Of a DNA stretch of 64,000 nt, positions 35,501 to 44,281 are shown one piece after another. This stretch comes from Prostheceraeus crozeri (taxonomy: Eukaryota; Platyhelminthes; Polycladida; Euryleptidae). The notes below the pieces were generated by a model, which searched no databases, was not told the DNA's origin, and worked only from the letters and a program-made list of their open reading frames with translations. Location: the NCBI GenBank assembly GCA_907163375.1, contig CAJQUW010000506.1, positions 124,001 through 188,000 of the forward strand, in the 5' to 3' direction. Each line of letters starts with the position of its first letter. The first letter of the stretch is position 1. A program made the position numbers and the translations under genes.

Positions 35501-35878
35501 TAAAGCGCCATGGCCTCAGAGTTACTGTAAAAAATTGTGCATTTCCGGAACGCACTAAAACGAGGCTTTGCCATCCTGAATTGCTACATGACTTTTTTGC
35601 TGATAATGGCACATTTTACAATTCCTATATCATATAGTTATTACATAAGAGGATGCAATCGTTAAGATATGCATTCAATCGTCAACACATGGATGATAGC
35701 CTGACTAAAGTAAAGGACAACATGACAACAGGTCACGTTGCGTTGTCAACATGTGAAAAAGGCCTGTACTACGAAACATTTTTCCTGCTCTACCAAAAAA
35801 GCGAAAAAAAACGAATGCCACTCGATAAAAGCGAAAATTCAGGCATATTTTCGAAAAAGCGAATGTCTGGGTGGTCTG
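32580..35878. mobile_element. Non-autonomous TIR element, 3.3 kb
   Basis: The left end CAGACCACCCAGCCGATTCG (32581) is mirrored at the right end, where CGAATGTCTGGGTGGTCTG finishes at 35878, giving a terminal inverted repeat of about 12 perfect plus further matching bases. TGGAC occurs immediately outside both ends (32575-32579 and 35879-35883), a possible 5-bp target duplication offset by one base on the left. Both ends carry subterminal AAAAGCGAA repeats. The CAG start is hAT-like, but an 8-bp duplication is not visible. No transposase was recognised inside. The element lies in the AAGAB intron. Confidence 0.65.
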
Positions 35879-35883
35879 TGGAC

Positions 35884-37437
35884 ATAACCCTAAACCATGA
35901 TTTTCCCGCGTGAACACAGAAGAATTCACTATTCTGAATGATTCACCTCCAACTCTCTTATGACAAAACGAAGAGGAAATATAAATGTATGGTCAATTAA
36001 GAGAGAAAAAGACAATTTCTTCCTTACTTCTCGCAAAAGGGTATTAAGAAGAAGTCCTTCACAGAGAAAACACACATAAAGCTGAGTGATGCAGGCAGCT
36101 TTCACCTGATATGCATTTAAACACGTAGTTACCCTTTTGATACAACCACAAAAAGACGTTAATTTTTAATCAGTCACTTTGTTGCACAATAGAACAATAA
36201 AAGTCTATAGAACAGAGATCATAAATTGGTTACGAAGTAAGTCACTGCAACTGGAATGGTTGGTTTGCACCTTGCATGACCAGTCCGTTGAAAAATTTGT
36301 GAATTTCGTTATCTTGTTGCTTGTACAAGATTGCAATTGCAGTTATCAGGATCACGCCTTTTCAAATTTTGTGATAATTATGTTCGCTTTCGCTTCATAC
36401 TTGCTATTTGATCGTGAAATTCATTCTTCCTGTATCTGTCATCCTTTATCACATGATTCTCGGCAAGATTCTCAAGAAACTCCATTCCCTACCTAGATGA
36501 AACCTAAATCAATAATCTATACAGGGGGTGTCGACAGAAATTCACGGGCCGAAATAAAGGACTTTAAAGGACTATTTTTTGCATCAATTCAAATAAAAAC
36601 AAACATTTTAATTGCATGAGATCATCTTAGTAAAACAAGCGTCAGATCTTATTGCCCAGAGATGATGATCTTAAAGATCAAATCTGTTACGGAAGAACTC
36701 TCTTCAATATGGGTTCGTCATCCACTCCTCTGGGCATGCAGTTCTTCTGCCATAACTTTAAGTCTGTTCTTTTTTTTAATTTCCGATATCGCTTTTTTTT
36801 AATTCCCGATTCTTCTTGGAATGGCCGATGTCTAGGAATGTTCTGACCCTGACAGCTGTCTGTCACAATCTTATGTCTCATATCTTGCTTTCACAAATTA
36901 TAGATCAAGGTAAGAAAAGGAACGGAAATTCGGAAAATCAGGAAATTTCTAATTTCAAGCCTTGGTTGGAACCAACTCTGTCACGATAACATTGTTTAAG
37001 CCACTACATGAATGTTGAAATTACGTCAAAATTGCTGACACTTCTGTTAACAGAAATTTCGAGCTCTTCTAAAATATTAATCTATATTCTTCTGCTGGTA
37101 AAATCAGGAGATAGTAGCATCTAAGAAAATATATGCAAAGGACCGCTGAACTATGAAACAATTTGACTTTGATCGAAATGTTGATATTCCCCAGTTTGCA
37201 TGTTCTTAGGTATGCTTGGCTTCCCATGATTTTCGAAGCATTCCGTCATCTGAACTTATTAAGCGCACTTTGATTTCTTAAGAAAACAACTTATTCTTGT
37301 CACATCAAAATGTTCGTATTTATGCTTTCGATACAGCTTCTATCCATCATTTCTGTCAATGAGAAAGAGCTTTTCTACTAGAAAGATTTATACAATCAAA
37401 TAGTGTCGCATAAGATATTAAAAGCATGAATACTTAC
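35884..37437. other. AAGAB intron, no recognised feature
   Basis: AT-rich sequence with short spurious frames. Confidence 0.35.
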
Positions 37438-37610
37438 ATTGCTTCCTGGGGTCATAAGACAAACAGATTCTACAGAAGTGACGTGATCCGGATCTATCGC
37501 ATCGATGTCGTCACATATCATTATTCGAATTTTGCAAGTGTAATATTTGGTCTCTAAACTCCATGAATAGCAGCGGCTAATGTCTGGATTCTCTGAACAC
37601 CCATTAAGTT
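37438..37610 (-). CDS. AAGAB: AAGAB (p34) homologue, upstream exon
   Basis: A minus-strand exon with acceptor TACTTTTTCAG before 37610 and a consensus GTAAGT donor after 37438, 173 nt, phase 1 in and phase 0 out. The outgoing phase matches the start of the next exon at 27048. It encodes LNGCSENPDISRCYSW, SLETKYYTCKIRIMICDD and a VTSVESVCLM strand. The human protein has ...F-Y-P-W-x-I-x-N-K-Y-Y-x-A-x-I-x-L-C-V-V followed by an AESVQAFVVYF-like strand, so order, the W..(K)YY core and the ESV strand agree. The reading frame is open upstream but the initiating exon was not found; it must lie at higher coordinates, probably beyond the PLE array. The 10.4 kb intron between the two exons is full of transposons. 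Confidence 0.7.
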
Positions 37611-38179
37611 CTGAAAAAGTACAAGCAAATTCGAGTGAGTCACGGAATGATGTTTCATTTAAGCATATCATAAGAAGTTTCAATGTCTTAACTTTTATAT
37701 GAAAAAATCATTCACGAAAGCTTTTTTCCATTTGATTATGTATATGTATCAATAACTTTAACCGCTTTATATCAATTCATAAAGAATTGTCGAATGCTCT
37801 GTCTGACATCCTTATAACTAGACAACTGATAGTTTTCCATGAGTAACTCAAATTCCTTCATGACTAGGAATTTGAGATGTAAGATCTTTGCTCAAAGATA
37901 CTTCATCAGAAGTCCTTAGGACCAAAGATTTGAATGCATTGAAATCGAATCCGGTAAAAATATGGCCGGCTTGGTTTTTCTTATATACAACTGCCGACAG
38001 AAGAAAGTCATTTTTGGCGGAATTTATTATATATTAAAAAGTCGAATATTCGGTTGAATTTTAAGTCTTGAGGGTCTTAACATATTCCCAGAACAGTCTT
38101 AAATCAATTGTCATATCCCTAAAACTAACTGGGTTCCACATAATATGCATTCATATATCCATATAATATAACATAGCCT
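37611..38179. other. AAGAB upstream intron, no recognised feature
   Basis: AT-rich, with nothing supportable. Confidence 0.3.
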
Positions 38180-38350
38180 GGTCTCCGTGTCACAGTGAAG
38201 TGCTTGACCCAGCGATCTTTCGGTCAGGGAGGTCGAGCGACGAAAGCGTCATTGCAAGTCGTCAGGAAGGGCATCCGGTATAAAGATCACAACGCTCCAA
38301 TTAAAAGTCTGGCTATGTCAGCACCGTCGATGAACCCCAGTATGGGGGAG
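38180..38350 (+). mobile_element. RTE/SINE-like 3' tail interrupted by the PLE
   Basis: Contains GACGAAAGCGTC and GTCAGGAAGGGCATCCGGTATAAA followed by a CCCC...GGGG hairpin. These phrases recur near the 3' ends of RTE-type LINEs and tailed SINEs in many invertebrates and fish. The PLE array begins immediately after, at its 12-bp target duplication. The family call is from memory. Confidence 0.4.
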
Positions 38351-38362
38351 TATTGACGTTAA
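38351..38362 (+). repeat. PLE array left target-site duplication
   Basis: TATTGACGTTAA, identical to 46486-46497 on the other side of the array and in the same orientation. Confidence 0.85.
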
Positions 38363-39790
38363 TGACAGTGAGAAGCCGTAAGCTTTTGATAGGTTTATTA
38401 GCAGCAAACATGTTTCAGTAGGCAAGCTACCATCATCAGTGACAACGGTCAATAAACAAGGATGCAATATATACAGTGCGAATGAGACAAGAAAAATCAA
38501 TATAGGAAAAGCGGCTGTGATTGGCTGCGGTTATTCATTAGGTACTGTGAATGAAGGAATGACTTAATGTACAATGATTCAGCAATTTTCGTGTATGGAG
38601 TGCGATTGAGAATTTTAAAATTATCTTTATTTGGGATGTGAACATGAAGAGATATTTCGGATGCTGGTCGACCTTTCACGTGTTCGTTTATCCTAGTGAA
38701 AATATGGCGACGGGTTTCACCGACGTAGCATTGACTGCAATGCTCACAAGTATACTTATACACTACGGAAGATAACTCATTGAAAGGAATTTTATCTTTA
38801 TTGCTTATCATGTTTTGTGTTTTGTATGTGTTCAAGGCAATTCTTAAAATACTATTTTCTAAAGCACTATTTATGTGGCGAATATTACGTTTTATTCGAG
38901 AAAGAAGAGTTGAAACATAGGGGAGCTTCCAAAATATTTCAGTTTTTTCGCTAGATTCTATTTTAGTCATAGGATTATCACAACGCTCAAAGACTTTATT
39001 TATTCTATCCGGATGATATCCGTTTTGAATAAAAAGATTCCTAACTTTGTTTTTGTTATAATCGCGGTCGGCAGGGAGACTGCTTAGTTTTTGAGATCTT
39101 TTGTACAAGGCTTTAATCGCGTTGTTCTTATAAGAGTCAGGACTGTAGGAGTTGCTATGAGTATACAATAAAGTATTGGTTTCTTTTGTTATCCAATTGG
39201 TTTCAAATTTGCCATTTTTTATGAAAATATTCATATCTAGAAAATTGATAGTCATTTATGGGTTCTTCTATCGTAAATTGAAGAGATGAATTAACAGCAT
39301 TGAGCTGGTCTAAAAAAGTGAGGACTTCGGTTCGAGACCGAAAGACTGCTAAAATATCGTCGACGTACCTAATGTAAAAGTCCGGCATTTGCATTTTACT
39401 TTCTATAATATTTAAAGAGAATTCAGCCATAAGAGGTGCAAGGGAGGATCCCATACTCATTCCTTCTTTTTGAAGGTAGTTTCTACTGTTGAACAGGAAC
39501 GTCACATTAGTGCAAGCTAGTTGCAAGAGAGTACGCAAAGTATTATCATTAATAGGAAATCTATCAAAATTGACTAAGCTAATTATATGGTCGATAGTGT
39601 TATTGACTGGAATATTAGTGAAAAGTTGAACAGCATCGAAACTGACTAAGTAAGGATTTTCATACGGAAAATCGAAAGAGTTAATTTTTCTTTCAGCTGT
39701 AAAGCTATCCTTAGTTGAAAAAGACTTTGGCAAAAATGGTTTTAGGTGAGCAAGAAGCCAGTCGCAAATGTTTTTGCAGAAGGAGTCAGG
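38363..39790 (-). pseudogene. PLE inverted copy: RT core, GIY-YIG endonuclease, pLTR end
   Basis: A minus-strand copy lacking the 5' third. RT is read from PKSFSTKDSF through FDAVQLFTNIPV, MSMGSSLAPLMAEF and YVDDILAVF (39733-39203). It then passes a frame change into NFLDMNIFIKNGKFE and on through KYTCEHCSQCYVGETRRHIFTRINEH, the GIY-YIG endonuclease, to the stop at 38497. It retains the 198-bp RT block missing from copies 2 and 3 and the 6-A run that keeps the second half in frame, so its 3' coding region is the best preserved together with copy 3. It includes the ribozyme-like terminus. Confidence 0.88.
38393..38457 (-). ncRNA. Hammerhead-ribozyme-like motif, inverted copy
   Basis: On the minus strand CTGATGA (38439-38433), a short GTAG/CTAC stem-loop, and GAAAC (38416-38412) appear in the order of the hammerhead core. 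Flanking GTTTATTG and TAATAAAC can pair as an outer stem I. One extra unpaired U precedes stem II. Stem III would be only ACA/UGU, as in minimal motifs that work as dimers. Confidence 0.5.
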
Positions 39791-39796
39791 AGTCAG

Positions 39797-41965
39797 GATT
39801 GCCTAGATTTGAAAGTTATTCCAAATTCCTTGAAATGCCGGCTGCCGAGATCGATCAAACAACATCAACATCTTCTAAAGAAAGGGCAATTCAAAACCCT
39901 CCACAAAGTCCACAATGAGAATATGGCAAAAGTCGAATCAACCAACGAAGCACTCAGAACCTTCGAAAGTACCTGCCAACCAGATGTCCTTCCTATCATC
40001 CAAGTCCTAAGTCAATCTTCCAATGTCAAAACAATCGATCGAATCAAACTACAACACTCAAAGAAGTTAGAGAATCTACAATTCCACTCTCAAGCTGAAG
40101 CTGATCCCGAACCTTCCACAAAACTGAGGATCGTCAGCCTGTCCAAAAGAGTCCTGACCGATCAGGAGAAGGAGGTGCTGACATATGGTCTTGGAATGTG
40201 TTGGCCCTGCAAACCGAACGAGATGAAGCTCAAGATAGAAGGTGAAGCAATTTTCAAGCGTATCAAGTCGACAATCAGACTCATATTGAAGAAGAAGCAA
40301 AGTATCCCAAGGAAAATCATACAAATGATGAAGACTCTCAAGGCCATCTGCAAAGAAAAGGACCTCTACATCACAAAACCGGACAAAGGCAATTGCGTGG
40401 TCCTCATGGACAAAGACCAGTACATTAAGAAGATGGAGAAACTGCTCCAGTCACCTAAATTTTCCCAAATTCCAACCAATAAGAAGAATGTTTTCATTTC
40501 AAAGGAAACTCAAGTCAACAACAAGCTACTCCAACTCAAGAACAATAGGCAACTCACCGATTCTCAATACAAGCTGCTGCGAAATACCGGTTGCCAGCCA
40601 AGCAGACTCTACCGTCTTCCTAAACTGCACAAGAACGTCAATGATCCTCCAATGAGACCGATCCTGACAATGACTGACTCCTTCTGCAAAAACATTTGCG
40701 ACTGGCTTCTTGCTCACCTAAAACCATTTTTGCCAAAGTCTTTTTCAACTAAGGATAGCTTTACAGCTCAAAGAAAAATTAACTCTTTCGATTTTCCGTA
40801 TGAAAATCCTTACTTAGTCAGTTTCGATGCTGTTCAACTTTTCACTAATATTCCAGTCAATGACACTATCGACCATATAATTAGCTTAGTCAATTTTGAT
40901 AGATTTCCTATTAATGATAATACTTTGCGTACTCTCTTGCAACTAGCTTGCACTAATGTGCCGTTCCTGTTCAACAGTAGAAACTACCTTCAAAAAGAAG
41001 GAATGAGTATGGGATCCTCCCTTGCACCTCTTATGGCTGAATTCTCTTTAAATATTATAGAAAGTAAAATGCAAATGCCGGACTTTTACATTAGGTACGT
41101 CGACGATATTTTAGCAGTCTTTCGGTCTCGAACCGAAGTCCTCACTTTTTTAGACCAGCTCAATGCTGTTAATTCATCTCTTCAATTTACGATAGAAGAA
41201 CCCATAAATGACTATCAATTTTCTAGATATGAATATTTTCATAAAAAATGGCAAATTTGAAACCAATTGGATAACAAAAGAAACCAATACTTTATTGTAT
41301 ACTCATAGCAACTCCTACAGTCCTGACTCTTATAAGAACAACGCGATTAAAGCCTTGTACAAAAGATCTCAAAAACTAAGCAGTCTCCCTGCCGACCGCG
41401 ATTATAACAAAAACAAAGTTAGGAATCTTTTTATTCAAAACGGATATCATCCGGATAGAATAAATAAAGTCTTTGAGCGTTGTGATAATCCTATGACTAA
41501 AATAGAATCTAGCGAAAAACTGAAATATTTTGGAAGCTCCCCTATGTTTCAACTCTTCTTTCTCGAATAAAACGTAATATTCGCCACATAAATAGTGCTT
41601 TAGAAAATAGTATTTTAAGAATTGCCTTGAACACATACAAAACACAAAACATGATAAGCAATAAAGATAAAATTCCTTTCAATGAGTTATCTTCCGTAGT
41701 GTATAAGTATACTTGTGAGCATTGCAGTCAATGCTACGTCGGTGAAACCCGTCGCCATATTTTCACTAGGATAAACGAACACGTGAAAGGTCGACCAGCA
41801 TCCGAAATATCTCTTCATGTTCACATCCCAAATAAAGATAATTTTAAAATTCTCATTCGCACTCCATACACGAAAATTGCTGAATCATTGTACATTAAGT
41901 CATTCCTTCATTCACAGTACCTAATGAATAACCGCAGCCAATCACAGCCGCTTTTCCTATATTGA
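39797..41965 (+). pseudogene. PLE direct copy 1: RT plus GIY-YIG endonuclease
   Basis: RT frame through 41260. It starts at CLDLKVIPNSLKCRLPR, having lost the N-terminal ~50 codons at the inversion junction, so there is no native start codon. It contains the N-terminal helical region, TKPDKGNCVVLMDKDQY, RLYRLPKLHK, the full palm with FDAVQLFTNIPV, MSMGSSLAPLMAEF and the catalytic RYVDDILAVF. A +1 frame change near 41208-41260 leads into FLDMNIF, a second 1-nt loss (5 A instead of 6 near 41515-41519) truncates that frame at 41570, and a third frame (41627-41965) carries the CEHCSQCYVGET endonuclease. It is the only direct copy with a complete RT palm. Confidence 0.88.
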
Positions 41966-41988
41966 TTTTTCTTATCTCATTCGCACTG

Positions 41989-41996
41989 TATATATT
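41989..41996 (+). promoter_or_regulatory. PLE pLTR TATA-like box (also 44201-44208, 46413-46420)
   Basis: TATATATT lies 34 bp upstream of the ribozyme-like CTGATGA in each direct unit and in the inverted copy (38466-38473, minus). Together with the downstream ATG and an AATAAA in TAATAAACC, each boundary could start and end transcripts. It is inferred from position only. Confidence 0.4.
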
Positions 41997-42004
41997 GCAT
42001 CCTT

Positions 42005-42069
42005 GTTTATTGACCGTTGTCACTGATGATGGTAGCTTGCCTACTGAAACATGTTTGCTGCTAATAAAC
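42005..42069 (+). ncRNA. Hammerhead-ribozyme-like motif, copy 1/2 boundary
   Basis: CTGATGA at 42023-42029, a GTAG-CTTGC-CTAC hairpin, then GAAAC at 42046-42050. Outer helix GTTTATTG (42005-42012) can pair with TAATAAAC (42062-42069), giving a type I layout. The putative cleavage site follows ACATGTT, within 5 nt of the RT frame's ATG (42051). Hammerhead ribozymes in PLE terminal repeats are established. Deviations here are a one-base bulge before stem II and a weak inner stem I. Confidence 0.55.
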
Positions 42070-44177
42070 CTATCAAAAGCTTACGGCTTCTCACTGTCAA
42101 TACTGTCTTGCTGCTACTGCCGATCGAATATCAGACAACTGCCCGTCAACACAAGAAGCTTTATCTCAAATCTGAAAAGGCAATTCTGCACCAGAAATTT
42201 ACAAAGGATTGCCTAGATTTGAAAGTTATTCCAAATTTCTTGAAATGCCGGCTGCCGAGATCGATCAAACAACATCAACATCTTCTAAAGAAAGGGCAAT
42301 TCAAAACCCTCCACAAAGTCTACAATGAGAATATGGCAAAAGTCGAATCAACCAACAAAGCACTCAGAACCTTCGAAAGTACCTGCCAACCAGATGTCCT
42401 TCCTATCATCCAAGTCCTAAGTCAATCTTCCAATGTCAAAACAATCGATCGAATCAAACTACAACACTCAAAGAAGTTAGAGAATCTACAATTCCACTCT
42501 CAAGCTGAAGCTGATCCCGAACCTTCCACAAAACTGAGGATCGTCAGCCTGTCCAAAAGAGTCCTGACCGATCAGGAGAAGGAGGCGCTGACATATGGTC
42601 TTGGAATGTGTTGGCCCTGCAAACCGAACGAGATGAAGCTCAAGATAGAAGGTGAAGCAATTTTCAAGCGTATCAAGTCGACAATCAGACTCATATTGAA
42701 GAAGAAGCAAAGTATCCCAAGGAAAATCATACAAATGATGAAGACTCTCAAGGCCATCTGCAAAGAAAAGGACCTCTACATCACAAAACCGGACAAAGGC
42801 AATTGCGTGGTCCTCATGGACAAAGACCAGTACATTAAGAAGATGGAGAAACTGCTCCAGTCACCTAAATTTTCCCAAATTCCAACCAATAAGAAGAATG
42901 TTTTCATTTCAAAGGAAACTCAAGTCAACAACAAGCTACTCCAACTCAAGAACAATAGGCAACTCACCGATTCTCAATACAAGCTGCTGCAAAATACCGG
43001 TTGCCAGCCAAGCAGACTCTACCGTCTTCCTAAACTGCACAAGAACGTCAATGATCCTCCAATGAGACCGATCCTGTCAATGACTGACTCCTTCTGCAAA
43101 AACATTTGCGACTGGCTTCTTGCTCACCTAAAACCATTTTTGCCAAAGTCTTTTTCAACTAAGGATAGCTTTACAGCTGAAAGAAAAATTAACTCTTTCG
43201 ATTTTCCGTATGAAAATCCTTACTTAGTCAGTTTCGATGCTGTTCAACTTTTCACTAATATTCCAGTCAATGACACTATCGACCATATAATTAGCTTTTA
43301 CATTAGGTACGTCGACGATATTTTAGCAGTCTTTCGGTCTCGAACCGAAGTCCTCACTTTTTTAGACCAGCTCAATGCTGTTAATTCATCTCTTCAATTT
43401 ACGATAGAAGAACCCATAAATGACTATCAATTTTCTAGATATGAATATTTTCATAAAAAATGGCAAATTTGAAACCAATTGGATAACAAAAGAAACCAAT
43501 ACTTTATTGTATACTCATAGCAACTCCTACAGTCCTGACTCTTATAAGAACAACGCGATTAAAGCCTTGTACAAAAGATCTCAAAAACTAAGCAGTCTCC
43601 CTGCCGACCGCGATTATAACAAAAACAAAGTTAGGAATCTTTTTATTCAAAACGGATATCATCCGGATAGAATAAATAAAGTCTTTGAGCGTTGTGATAA
43701 TCCTATGACTAAAATAGAATCTAGCGAAAAACTGAAATATTTTGGAAGCTCCCCTATGTTTCAACTCTTCTTTCTCGAATAAAACGTAATATTCGCCACA
43801 TAAATAGTGCTTTAGAAAATAGTATTTTAAGAATTGCCTTGAACACATACAAAACACAAAACATGATAAGCAATAAAGATAAAATTCCTTTCAATGAGTT
43901 ATCTTCCGTAGTGTATAAGTATACTTGTGAGCATTGCAGTCAATGCTACGTCGGTGAAACCCGTCGCCATATTTTCACTAGGATAAACGAACACGTGAAA
44001 GGTCGACCAGCATCCGAAATATCTCTTCATGTTCACATCCCAAATAAAGATAATTTTAAAATTCTCATTCGCACTCCATACACGAAAATTGCTGAATCAT
44101 TGTACATTAAGTCATTCCTTCATTCACAGTACCTAATGAATAACCGCAGCCAATCACAGCCGCTTTTCCTATATTGA
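42051..44177 (+). pseudogene. PLE direct copy 2: RT with internal deletion plus GIY-YIG
   Basis: The RT frame opens at an ATG (42051) that directly follows the GAAAC of the ribozyme-like motif and runs to 43472. The palm is missing 66 residues: ...DTIDHIIS joins directly to FYIRYVDDI, removing the segment that holds MSMGSSLAP while keeping the YVDD. The deletion junction shows 3-bp (CTT) microhomology and lacks GT-AG ends, so it is not a spliced intron. The same +1 frame change (43420-43472) and the same 5-A frameshift as copy 1 follow, and the endonuclease is in a third frame (43839-44177). RT activity is very unlikely. Confidence 0.88.
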
Positions 44178-44216
44178 TTTTTCTTGTCTCATTCGCACTG
44201 TATATATTGCATCCTT

Positions 44217-44281
44217 GTTTACTGACCGTTGTCACTGACGATGGTAGCTTGCCTACTGAAACATGTTTGCTGCTAATAAAC
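44217..44281 (+). ncRNA. Hammerhead-ribozyme-like motif, copy 2/3 boundary
   Basis: Same layout with CTGACGA (44235-44241) and GAAAC (44258-44262). The T-to-C change falls at core position 7, the one base in CUGANGA that tolerates any nucleotide. A second T-to-C (GTTTACTG, 44217-44224) weakens outer stem I. Confidence 0.5.

Noticed and set aside
39325-39345. tRNA-like B box (GGTTCGAGACC) inside PLE copies
   Set aside because: Lies in RT coding sequence, no A box or cloverleaf around it.
39746-39796. Extended N-terminus of PLE copy 1 reading through the inversion junction
   Set aside because: This reading is antisense PLE sequence fused by chance; there is no ATG and other copies have a different N-terminus.
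40879-41086. 198-bp segment missing from PLE copies 2 and 3 as a retained intron of copy 1
   Set aside because: Its ends do not fit GT-AG in any register allowed by the CTT microhomology, and it encodes conserved RT residues; it is a deletion.
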